Below are positions 7,966 to 15,771 of a DNA stretch of 64,000 nucleotides, piece after piece. The notes under the pieces were generated by a model that saw only the letters and a program-made list of their open reading frames with translations, was not told where the DNA came from and searched no databases. Position numbers and translations under genes: made by a program. This stretch comes from Bdellovibrio sp. NC01 (GTDB lineage Bacteria; Bdellovibrionota; Bdellovibrionia; Bdellovibrionales; Bdellovibrionaceae): assembly GCF_006874625.1 (NCBI RefSeq), contig NZ_CP030034.1:682001-746000 (forward strand), read 5' to 3'. Position 1 is the first letter of the stretch; each line of letters starts with the position of its first letter.

Positions 7966-8308
7966 CCACTTAACCACCCACACAATCTAATTTTCCCATA
8001 GAAAAGTCAATGAATTCCTGTGTCCTTACCTGTGGATACGGGAGTGAGCTTTTTGTTTTGTTCTGAGACGGCGTGATCACGCCAATTCCAAATTAAAGAG
8101 AAATCAGTCGTTTTTGAAGGTTCCGTATCCTACGGAAGATACGACCAGTAAGGCTTATTCAACGTGTTAAAGGGAATGAGCACTTCCGTATCCAACAGTA
8201 GGAGCGAACTTTCAGTTCTTCTAACGAACAAGAAAATTTCGCGAAAAAACGATTGGCGAACATTTAATAAATATGGGGGCGGCAAATCCCTAGATACGGA
8301 GGTATCAA
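7966..8308. promoter_or_regulatory. Left-end regulatory region of the element
   Basis: No gene is seen in these 343 bases. They hold a perfect 14-bp palindrome GGCGTGATCACGCC (8070-8083), the stem-loop CCGTATCCTACGG (8123-8135) followed by a further GATACG, a half copy CCGTATCCAAC (8185-8195), GGATACGGGA near 8034, and the palindrome TTTCGCGAAA near 8234. The repeated CCGTATC/GATACGG words suggest binding sites for an element protein, for example initiator iterons, an oriT, or operators. All are upstream of the first gene of the element. Confidence 0.55.
8293..8306 (+). promoter_or_regulatory. Hairpin enclosing the ribosome binding site of the 99-aa gene
   Basis: GATAC-GGAG-GTATC places the GGAG Shine-Dalgarno in a four-base loop on a five-base-pair stem, 2 bases before the ATG at 8309. 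Its GATACGG half is the same word repeated elsewhere in the element. A protein that binds this hairpin would block translation; autoregulation by the 99-aa protein is a guess. Confidence 0.5.
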
Positions 8309-8608
8309 ATGAAACGAAAAGTTAAAGTAGACAGTCATCGCATTCCGCTAGTTTCTGAGCTCGATATTATTGAGTCCGGACAGAGACAGACAGAGTCAGG
8401 CGAGCCGGAGTACTTTGCAAAAGTTGCAGTTCCTGTACCTGACATTGATGAAAGTGGTAAAGCCGTGATCATCATGGCGACAAAAGATCTCAAGTCAGAC
8501 GTTGCGTTAGACAAGAAAGGTAAAGGGACTTTCCAAGTGTATGTAACCGCATACCCAAGTGGTCGTTTTGCTGACTTCTCAATTCGCATTCGCAAACAAA
8601 TCAAATAA
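8309..8608 (+). CDS. Small element protein, possibly single-stranded DNA binding
   Basis: The 99-residue product starts with a basic segment (MKRKVKVDSHR) and then shows alternating hydrophobic/polar beta-strand patterns (YFAKVAVPVPDI, AVIIMATKD, TFQVYVTAYPSGRFADFSIRIRKQIK). The size, beta-rich pattern, basic ends and place in front of an FtsK-like and a replication gene recall single-stranded DNA-binding proteins of small rolling-circle replicons, but no signature residue proves this. Its ribosome binding site lies in the loop of a perfect hairpin. Family not recognised. Confidence 0.6.
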   Translation: MKRKVKVDSHRIPLVSELDIIESGQRQTESGEPEYFAKVAVPVPDIDESGKAVIIMATKDLKSDVALDKKGKGTFQVYVTAYPSGRFADFSIRIRKQIK

Positions 8609-8649
8609 TCGGGAAACTTTGCCGCCCTCCCATTTTAATGGAGAATTTT

Positions 8650-9747
8650 ATGAAAACATTAGATTTAGAAAAATTGGTTAAGTTAGCTTGGAAATTTGTT
8701 GTTACTAAGAAATATTCGTTTTTAGGTGGGGCGCTTGCGGTTGTCTTGGTCGTCGCAATTATCCTGGTTGTTGCTAACTGGAGAGCTCGTCGCAAAGATT
8801 TGAGAGCTAGTGGTTTCGCGGATAAAGAAACTGGTGCTTTGTGGGCTTTAAGATTCTACAAAGATATCTATCTGCTTCGTTTTAACAGAGAAACTAGTGT
8901 TTCCAGTATTCGAGCTAAGTTTCCTTGGCTCAAAGATAAATTTGGTCAGCCTTTTGTCATTGCTGTCGAAAGAAATTGGCCAAGATGGTTTTTTATTCAA
9001 TCCATTTTTCATATAGTAGCTGAGAGGTTTCCAGCCAAAGCATTTCCCCAAAAAATGAGCAATGATAACCCTTGGATGCTGTTGATTGGACAAGACGGTC
9101 TAAAAAGGCAGGTGTCGATAGATATCAGTAATATCTCTCTTCTCTATCTTTGTGGTGAAGCCGGATCTGGAAAAACTCAGTGCGCCAACCTAGTCTTAAA
9201 GCAATTTGATCAAAAATTTGTGATTTCTACCAAGCCTTTTGATTTCCCAGAACTTCCGGTCGTCGATTCGTCCGACTCTAAAAACTTGGATTCTATTGAA
9301 GAAGTTTTAAATGAAGTGGCGCGAGAATTAGAAATTAGGAAGAGTAAGCTAGGCGAAGGTATCAAACATGTCAAAGAACTAGGGCTGAGCAAACTGGTCG
9401 TCTGCTTCGATGAAGCGAATATCCTTCTGAATGTTGGCTACTGGGATCGAGAACATAAAGAACAAATTTTAAGAATCATTTCCAAAACTAGAGCGCTTAT
9501 AAGACAGGGAAGAGCCTATGGAATTATCGTTATGATTTGTACTCAAAAAGGTCGCAGCGATGAGTTGCAGCTGGGCTCCGTAAAAGATGGCATCCTTCTG
9601 GTCGGAAGAGTTGACACAAAGGCAATCTCTACTGAGTTAATTGATTCGGAGGAAGCCTGTGATCCAACTTTAAAGCCGGGAGTATTCTTTCTTCGAGATA
9701 GCTTTGGGATTCGCAAAATTCAAGTTTATTGGGATTTGAGGGGGTAG
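8650..9747 (+). CDS. FtsK/TcpA-like membrane-anchored DNA-pumping ATPase
   Basis: The start at 8650 (MKTLDLEKLVKLAWKF) is chosen because GGAG lies 6 bases before it. One membrane helix spans about residues 24-44 (GGALAVVLVVAIILVVAN), followed by a basic stop-transfer (RARRK). Walker A is GEAGSGKT (about residue 174) and Walker B is LVVCFDEAN (about residue 254), with an ICTQKG sensor-like strand. The C-terminal DSFGIRKIQVYW resembles FtsK-type ATPases. Together with the downstream Rep_trans protein it matches the coupling protein plus MobT-type relaxase pair of integrative elements such as Tn916 (Orf21/Orf20). A Zot-like phage assembly ATPase is less likely because the helix is N-terminal. 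Gap to the next gene is 2 bases. Confidence 0.75.
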   Translation: MKTLDLEKLVKLAWKFVVTKKYSFLGGALAVVLVVAIILVVANWRARRKDLRASGFADKETGALWALRFYKDIYLLRFNRETSVSSIRAKFPWLKDKFGQPFVIAVERNWPRWFFIQSIFHIVAERFPAKAFPQKMSNDNPWMLLIGQDGLKRQVSIDISNISLLYLCGEAGSGKTQCANLVLKQFDQKFVISTKPFDFPELPVVDSSDSKNLDSIEEVLNEVARELEIRKSKLGEGIKHVKELGLSKLVVCFDEANILLNVGYWDREHKEQILRIISKTRALIRQGRAYGIIVMICTQKGRSDELQLGSVKDGILLVGRVDTKAISTELIDSEEACDPTLKPGVFFLRDSFGIRKIQVYWDLRG

Positions 9748-9749
9748 TT

Positions 9750-10847
9750 ATGCAAACGCAACAGCAACCTCTTCGCATTGATTTTATGAGCATCAGTCTT
9801 AAGGAAGAGTACATTAATGTTCTAACGGAGATGATTCAGAAAGTGTTTTCGGGAACTATAGAGAAACGACCGAATGCCTTCGATATATTTCAGGTGTCGT
9901 CACGTTCAAATATAGCAATTATCCACTTCACAAATGCAGCAACTATCCAAATTCAGTTTGAAGGATCTTTTTTTGGCGATGCAACAAGCTTTTCCAAAGT
10001 TCAGGAGTGTTATGAATGGCTTCGACTTGCGAACTGCGCACCACGAATTAGGAGATGTGACCTTGCCATCGACTTCATTGGCATTTCAGTAGGAACAATA
10101 CTTCCGGTGGAGAAGGTTGATCCAAAAAGATTTGTTCACAGCAAGAGTCTTAAAACTGCAATCTTTGGTAACCCTCCGGAAACTATCTATGTTTCCCATA
10201 GGCACTACAAAATTCGCATTTATGATCGGGTAAAAAGAGCTCAGCATCTCGTTGGAAAATTTGTCGCCAAGAAAAAAGATCACGAATTTTTGGCGTTATA
10301 TGCTGGGGATATAGTTTCGCGGGTTGAGTTTGAACTAAGAGCTGATTTTTGCAACTATGCCGATCAACTAATGAAGCTGAAAATGAATGAAGATGAGTTT
10401 CGTTCGAACGTTCTGAGTCACTTTCTCTCACAAAATAGAATGGTCGACGAATATGGCGAAACTGATGAGCTATGGAAAACGCTAGATCCACTTAATAGCC
10501 GATATCAAAGGGTTGATCGATATGAATACGAGCGATCAAATCGAAAGTTTGACGATCTTTCGAGATCATTTTCATTTATTGCCAATAAGGTCCGAAAATG
10601 GGGTCTATCTCCAGAACAAGCATTTGACCACCTATGGGATGCTCTCGGCTTAAATAACCCAATCAGCGGAATGTTCAGTGGTACGCCAATGTACGCCTCC
10701 AGGGCCTACCTGAATTTAAAAGAGTCACAGGCAGGTGATTTTGTATGCTGGCTACCGGATGACTACTTCGACAAGGCTTCTGCCAAGCGCGCGGCCTGTG
10801 CCGCCAGCGCGAAGGCGGAAGCGACTCATGGTAATGAGTCCGAATAA
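9750..10847 (+). CDS. Rep_trans-family replication initiator / MobT-like relaxase
   Basis: The ATG at 9750 has AGGGGG 5 bases upstream, so 365 residues are assigned. Three motifs of the replication initiation factor family (PF02486) are visible: RRCDLAIDF (about residue 100), the tyrosine-containing KIRIYDR (about residue 157) and SRVEFELR (about residue 195). The family nicks DNA and starts rolling-circle replication or conjugative transfer. The C-terminal part (LSPEQAFDHLWDALGL onward) may be helical and contact the partner ATPase. The gene is translationally linked to the ATPase. It gives the element its own origin processing and probably its mobility; host phage helpers are not excluded. 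The final 25 residues are Ala/Lys rich. Confidence 0.7.
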   Translation: MQTQQQPLRIDFMSISLKEEYINVLTEMIQKVFSGTIEKRPNAFDIFQVSSRSNIAIIHFTNAATIQIQFEGSFFGDATSFSKVQECYEWLRLANCAPRIRRCDLAIDFIGISVGTILPVEKVDPKRFVHSKSLKTAIFGNPPETIYVSHRHYKIRIYDRVKRAQHLVGKFVAKKKDHEFLALYAGDIVSRVEFELRADFCNYADQLMKLKMNEDEFRSNVLSHFLSQNRMVDEYGETDELWKTLDPLNSRYQRVDRYEYERSNRKFDDLSRSFSFIANKVRKWGLSPEQAFDHLWDALGLNNPISGMFSGTPMYASRAYLNLKESQAGDFVCWLPDDYFDKASAKRAACAASAKAEATHGNESE

Positions 10848-10877
10848 CGTCTCAGAACAAAACACGATTTATCTCTC

Positions 10878-10890
10878 CCGTATCCTACGG
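10878..10890 (+). promoter_or_regulatory. Stem-loop repeated from the element left end
   Basis: CCGTATCCTACGG forms a five-base-pair stem with a three-base loop. With the next three bases it is 16 of 16 identical to 8123-8138. It lies between the Rep gene and the next gene, immediately before the ribosome binding site AAGGAAAGGA, so it may be an operator or a translational control site. Confidence 0.55.
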
Positions 10891-10907
10891 AAGGAAAGGA
10901 AGTTTAT

Positions 10908-11189
10908 ATGAATGACTTAAAACAGAAGGCCCGAGAGGTTTTAGAGAATGCTGGTTTTGAAATTGAAATTAAGGGTGATCGCTTAGTTTTCTGGAGACGT
11001 GAAACTTGCAGATTCATTGGAGTTCTAAATTTTAGTGAATATCCAGTTTTGGTTGGCTTTGGTGTTGGAGTTCAATCCGAATACCAAAGTAAGCCTTATC
11101 TTCAAACAAGATTGATAGTAACTAAAGAGCATGCTGCCGAATTATTTGAAACTGTAATCACTGAATACAATTTTTTAAGCACAAAATGA
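10908..11189 (+). CDS. Small element protein, first of two tandem paralogs
   Basis: The 93-residue product has a strong ribosome binding site (AGGAAAGGA). The N-terminal helix (KAREVLENAGFEIE) is followed by beta-strand-like segments LVFWRRETCRFIGVLNF and LVGFGVGVQSEY, and a C-terminal helix (KEHAAELFETVITEYNF). The pattern V-x-x-VL-x-x-x-G, RR-x-T-x-x-F-x-GV and GV is shared with the next gene, so the two arose by duplication. I do not recognise the family. Placement between replication and restriction genes suggests an accessory or defence-related role (inference). Confidence 0.6.
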   Translation: MNDLKQKAREVLENAGFEIEIKGDRLVFWRRETCRFIGVLNFSEYPVLVGFGVGVQSEYQSKPYLQTRLIVTKEHAAELFETVITEYNFLSTK

Positions 11190-11213
11190 AATGCCAATTA
11201 AAAAGGTGTGAAA

Positions 11214-11477
11214 ATGTTGAATACTATTAGAGCAGTCGAAAAAGTTCTAGTCCACAAAGGCTATCAAGTTGAGCAGAACGATGGCTTGCTTCGATTAAAG
11301 TTCAGAAGGAATACCTCGCAGAACTTTTACGGAGTGATTGAGTTTCGAGATACTATCGGATGGGTTAAATATGGAGTTACCGGTATGTTTCTAAAAAGTC
11401 GATGGGTTGAGGATCTTAAGCAGTTAGATGCATTAATTGAAGCAAGCGTCGCTGAATACGAGAGCTGGCCTCCTTGA
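11214..11477 (+). CDS. Small element protein, second of two tandem paralogs
   Basis: The ATG at 11214 follows AAAGG by 7 bases; a GTG six bases earlier is an alternative. The 87-residue product repeats the plan of its upstream paralog: helix (AVEKVLVHKGYQVE), RRNTSQNFYGVIEF, KYGVTGMF and a closing acidic helix (LDALIEASVAEYESW). Sequence identity is low but the spacing of the shared residues is the same. No membrane segment or catalytic motif. Family unknown. Confidence 0.6.
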   Translation: MLNTIRAVEKVLVHKGYQVEQNDGLLRLKFRRNTSQNFYGVIEFRDTIGWVKYGVTGMFLKSRWVEDLKQLDALIEASVAEYESWPP

Positions 11478-11692
11478 GGCCTCAGCGATCTTGTTCTGGC
11501 CCCCAACCCGTCCCCCCAAATGCAGAACTTCTAAATTAAAGAACTACTTAGCAATATCAGTTAGTTGATGAGTATAAACTAGAACTAGGTCTAGAGGCGG
11601 ATAGATAAAATACCTTTCCCAATGTCTAGGTTTTATTGGAGATTGCAAATATGCTCAAATTCGCTGGTTAGCCTGCTTAAAATTATCTCAAT

Positions 11693-14600
11693 ATGAATAA
11701 TCAGCAGCTCCAGAAGTTCTTAGATTCTTTTAATAAATCTTCAATTTCAAAAAAAGGACTTTCTTTTGACGAGGATCACTACACTGCAGAGATCTTTCCG
11801 TACTTCAAGGAATCGCTAAATGTTTATCCCGTCTTCAATACAGGCGATCACTTTAACAAGCGCCCTGACATAACAATTTTTCTTAATGAAAACGATGCAA
11901 CTAAATTTGAGGGAGCCGTAGCATTTTTCGAATCAAAGCTGCCGCAGGACTTTGCAGGTCTTAGCGCGGAAAAGGTTCTGGAAAAGTACTTCGTCGACAA
12001 GATATTTCCATATGTTTCTTCTTGGAATACTACGTTGAGCTGCTTTGGGATACATTGCTTCAATCGCTTTATTCTTCTGAAGGTAACTCGCGAAATAAAG
12101 ACTACAATACAGTCCACTAATATTAGTTCCAAATCAGAAATTAAAAAGACCGTTAAAATTCTGATGGGTCATTGTGTAGACGTTGACTTGAGTTCTTCCT
12201 CAGAGGCAAAAAGCAATTTTAAAAATTTGACTTCTTGGTTGCATAAGAATTGCTCCCTCGACTCGCTATTGAGAGAGACATCAGACTCATATATTGGCTG
12301 CGTAAAAATCAAGGACAGGAAAGATATTCAGAGAGCAGCATCGTCGATTGTGGATATTTTACTATCGGACATGGGAATTCTATCGACTGTCCAAAGTAGA
12401 TTTGACGAAGCTCTCTTAGATGATAAGTCATCCGTTGCAAACTCATTTAGACTGTTTTTGTCCATTAGATTTCCTGAGCTGAGTGATGAGCAGTTACAAG
12501 ATAAGCTTGGATCTAAAAATGAAAAAGATTTATTTAACGTCGCAACTGTCTACAATCTTGTTAGCAAGCTATTCTTAATAAGATATGTAGACGAGGTTTA
12601 CTCTAGTGACTCCTTCCCTTTGTATGAAGCAGACCTTCGATTCTTTGATGAATCGGTAAAGAGCAAAAAGCCGGAGATTGTATCTCAAATATTTGTATCA
12701 GGAATTAAAAAGCTCAGAAAAAACTCGCATAGTTTATATTCTAAGATTTTAACGAAAGACAGTCTCTTTGATTGGATACTGGATTCCGAAGTTCTTGGAA
12801 CAAGTTCCTTTAAGGATTTATTTATGACTTTTCAGAGCTTGGGGTTTGTTTCCGAGGCTGGAAAAGTATTTACTGAAGAGGACTTTCTAGGATGCTTCTT
12901 TGAAGCCTTTGCTCAGAGATTTGATGCAGAATCTAGAAGAGAGTATGGACAGTACTATACTCCAAAAACGGTAGTAAATTTTATTTGGGACAAAGTTCTC
13001 GATGTATTAGAAAAAGAGAATATATCTCGGAATGATGTTAAGCTTCTAGATCCCGCATGTGGATCGGGGACGTTCCTGACTACAGGAGTAGGAAAGCTTT
13101 TAGATAACGCGGGACTAAGTCTTCAAGAGAAGTTGGTCGCTTTTGATATCTCGCCACTTGCAGTGCGCCTCACCGAAATTAACTTATTCCTAGAGTTTCT
13201 AAAAAAGCTAAAGTCGGAAGATCGGCCGTTGTTGAAAAATTTAGAGGTCTATAACACAGATGCTTTAGAAATCTCTGAGAGTGAGTATTGGAGAAAACGT
13301 CTCCTTATCGAGGAAAATCCAGACAGAAGAGGTCAACTCACGCAAGAAACTGAACTCAATAAAAAGCACAAAAAGAATAAGGAATATACATTAATTGTGA
13401 CAAACCCTCCATATAACGGATCTAGCTCGCGCAGCTTAGAGAGTTTGCAAGGGCGTTTTACGTTATTGGATCATTTAATTGAGACCCGTCATTCAACTGA
13501 TAGGCTTCGCGATGACTATGTATGGTTCTTTGGAGCAATCGATAGATATATTAACGATAATGGTGTAGTTGGACTAATTACGAGCGATACCTATTTGAAT
13601 AAATCTTCCTATAGAAATCTTCGGGCATATTTATACAAGAATTACCGCATTCATTCGATTCATCATTTAGGCAAAAATATTTTTGACGATGTGAAGGTTT
13701 CTACATCAATTATTGTGATGTCAAAGCTTCAAGATCAGAAGGTGCTAGACAATGCTCAGTACGAAATCGATTACTACAATTTTCGTTCTCTAAATGAAAA
13801 TAAGACTGATCGCACTCTGGATGAGCGCTATCAGGCAATGACCGGCAAACTTAAGGTAGAGCCAGAAAAAATCATTCCGACCTTGGAAAATCATTTTAGC
13901 TTTAGCTCTTCTGTCGTGCTTTCCAACGTCATTCCGTTCTTCGCAAATAAGGCAAATTTACGATTGGTAAATGAAAAGAGTCCAGGAATTGTTACCGGAC
14001 TTAATGATTTCTTTATTTCTAAAGATTCTACTGTCTTAAAAACAAGAATTCAATCCCTAACGAGACTTGTTGCGACAGTTAAAGGTTGCGTAGATCAGAA
14101 ATACTTTAAAATTGTAGATGGCACAAATGATGAAGTAAGAGATCTTGGATTTGATATTTTTGAGGGCGGCAAGTTTTCAAAATTTCAAATAGCACTAAAG
14201 AGCGAGGCTTTAGAATTAGGCCTGATTAAACCCAAGGAATCTGAAAAGAGCAAAAAACAAACGCTTTTGTATCTTAGTATGCTGGTGGCTTGTTGTATTG
14301 TGAAAAAAGTATCTTTGTCCTCCGATAAAATTCGGCAGATAATCTCAGTCGATTCCAAAATCGATGCTGGTAATCGCTGGGGGCTCAGAGCAAATCAACT
14401 GGATTATATTTTCTTCGAAAATAAATTGGTGATTCCAAGAATCACTAAAAATGGATCTACCATCAGTGGTGGGCCAATTACCTGTTGGCGAGAAGGCCAC
14501 GATCCAAAGGTTAAGATTATCTTTACAACACCTTCTGGTGACAGTGGCATTCCAAGGATGTTACTTTTCAACGGATCCGAGAAGCCGTTAATGCTCAAGA

Positions 14601-15706
14601 CCGTTGCCGAAGGAGAAGCTGAAGGTCACTTCTGCGGTATCGACGACGTTGTTTTGCCTCAAAGTTTTCAGGCAGTGTTCCAACAGAACAAATTAAATGC
14701 CTTATATTATGTTCTTGGTGTTTACAATTCTAAGTGGTGTGCTAATAATATCGAATATATAATGAATGCTGGCGTACCAATTCCCGTTCCAAATGATTTA
14801 AATAAAGAGCGGGTAATTGAGATTTCTCGTATTGCTAAGGTTATCTGTGAAAATCAGTCCCAAATTGAAAAGGCAAAGTCTAGCGTAGATTGGGATAGAA
14901 TTAAAAATATCTTTAAGAAGAACGATTTGAATTTTTCTGAAAGCTCAGATGATGACTCGTCCCTAATCATAGGAGCTGCAGAGAAAAAAATTGATGAGCT
15001 CGTGTCCTCTCTATTTGTTGAAAATATTGTTCAACAAAAGCCTGCAGAGAGTGAAAACACGGATGCAGCTATTATACCTATGGACTTTAAAGATGTAGTC
15101 CGTAGAAGATTGGCAATATCGTCTTATATCGTCGAAAATCTTCGAGACGACAACAGACTCGGCTTAGTAAAGTTTCAAAAGATATTTTATCTCCTCGATT
15201 CCGTTCTTGGAATCGACCTGAAAACTTCCTACAAAAAAGATGCAGCTGGTCCGCATGACTCCAGCTTCATATATGGGAAAAAGTCTGGAATTAAGGTTCT
15301 TGGCGATAGCCATGGTATTTTTTCTATTAGACCGGAAGTAGTTGGCGATAAAGAGTTAGCCAGACTTGTTGTTGGGGAAAATGCGGGTCGATATGCGAAG
15401 TCTTTCCACAAGTGGCTTTCAGAGCGACCCGAGCAAATGGCATTCGCAAATCGGATTTTGCGGGAGTTTAAGAATATCTCGGGAACAAAAGCCGAGGTGA
15501 TAACAACTCTTTATTCATTACTGGCACAGGCCAACGAAATGGGTATTAAGTTAAGTGATGATCAGCTAATAGAAGCCTTTTACAATTGGCATGAGAAGAA
15601 GAGAACCAAATTCCAAGATCGAAGTTTTGTTAGTCGCACTTTAAAGTGGATGAAGGAAAATGCCTTAGTTCCGCCTAAGTTTGCAAAAAGCAAACTTATC
15701 GCATAA
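11693..15706 (+). CDS. Single-chain restriction-modification-like enzyme (type IIG/ISP-like) with SocA-like tail
   Basis: The 1337-residue protein combines several modules. Residues about 56-80 hold RPDITIF ... FESK, a PD-(D/E)xK nuclease pattern. A helical linker follows (about 140-400). YGQYYTPKTVVNFIWD, DPACGSGTF (motif I, about residue 453) and NPPY (motif IV, about residue 571) identify an N6-adenine methyltransferase of the gamma class. The section about 750-1080 looks like target recognition. Residues about 1135-1190 (LVKFQKIFYLLD ... AAGPHD) resemble the Panacea/SocA-like DUF4065 module found at the end of some such enzymes. No helicase motifs were noticed, favouring type IIG over type I/ISP. 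It would methylate and cut DNA, protecting the host against phage while stabilising the element. No Shine-Dalgarno is clear; the gene is AT-rich. A terminator follows. Confidence 0.85.
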   Translation: MNNQQLQKFLDSFNKSSISKKGLSFDEDHYTAEIFPYFKESLNVYPVFNTGDHFNKRPDITIFLNENDATKFEGAVAFFESKLPQDFAGLSAEKVLEKYFVDKIFPYVSSWNTTLSCFGIHCFNRFILLKVTREIKTTIQSTNISSKSEIKKTVKILMGHCVDVDLSSSSEAKSNFKNLTSWLHKNCSLDSLLRETSDSYIGCVKIKDRKDIQRAASSIVDILLSDMGILSTVQSRFDEALLDDKSSVANSFRLFLSIRFPELSDEQLQDKLGSKNEKDLFNVATVYNLVSKLFLIRYVDEVYSSDSFPLYEADLRFFDESVKSKKPEIVSQIFVSGIKKLRKNSHSLYSKILTKDSLFDWILDSEVLGTSSFKDLFMTFQSLGFVSEAGKVFTEEDFLGCFFEAFAQRFDAESRREYGQYYTPKTVVNFIWDKVLDVLEKENISRNDVKLLDPACGSGTFLTTGVGKLLDNAGLSLQEKLVAFDISPLAVRLTEINLFLEFLKKLKSEDRPLLKNLEVYNTDALEISESEYWRKRLLIEENPDRRGQLTQETELNKKHKKNKEYTLIVTNPPYNGSSSRSLESLQGRFTLLDHLIETRHSTDRLRDDYVWFFGAIDRYINDNGVVGLITSDTYLNKSSYRNLRAYLYKNYRIHSIHHLGKNIFDDVKVSTSIIVMSKLQDQKVLDNAQYEIDYYNFRSLNENKTDRTLDERYQAMTGKLKVEPEKIIPTLENHFSFSSSVVLSNVIPFFANKANLRLVNEKSPGIVTGLNDFFISKDSTVLKTRIQSLTRLVATVKGCVDQKYFKIVDGTNDEVRDLGFDIFEGGKFSKFQIALKSEALELGLIKPKESEKSKKQTLLYLSMLVACCIVKKVSLSSDKIRQIISVDSKIDAGNRWGLRANQLDYIFFENKLVIPRITKNGSTISGGPITCWREGHDPKVKIIFTTPSGDSGIPRMLLFNGSEKPLMLKTVAEGEAEGHFCGIDDVVLPQSFQAVFQQNKLNALYYVLGVYNSKWCANNIEYIMNAGVPIPVPNDLNKERVIEISRIAKVICENQSQIEKAKSSVDWDRIKNIFKKNDLNFSESSDDDSSLIIGAAEKKIDELVSSLFVENIVQQKPAESENTDAAIIPMDFKDVVRRRLAISSYIVENLRDDNRLGLVKFQKIFYLLDSVLGIDLKTSYKKDAAGPHDSSFIYGKKSGIKVLGDSHGIFSIRPEVVGDKELARLVVGENAGRYAKSFHKWLSERPEQMAFANRILREFKNISGTKAEVITTLYSLLAQANEMGIKLSDDQLIEAFYNWHEKKRTKFQDRSFVSRTLKWMKENALVPPKFAKSKLIA

Positions 15707-15720
15707 GCATTTGTCGTTAA

Positions 15721-15753
15721 AAACGCGCTCAAATATTTGGGCGCATTTTTTTT
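15721..15753 (+). terminator. Terminator of the restriction-modification gene
   Basis: GCGCTCAAAT and ATTTGGGCGC pair with one mismatch and are followed by eight T residues, 15 bases after the stop codon and before the convergent integrase gene. Confidence 0.85.
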
Positions 15754-15771
15754 GCTGATCCTAAGAGAAAA

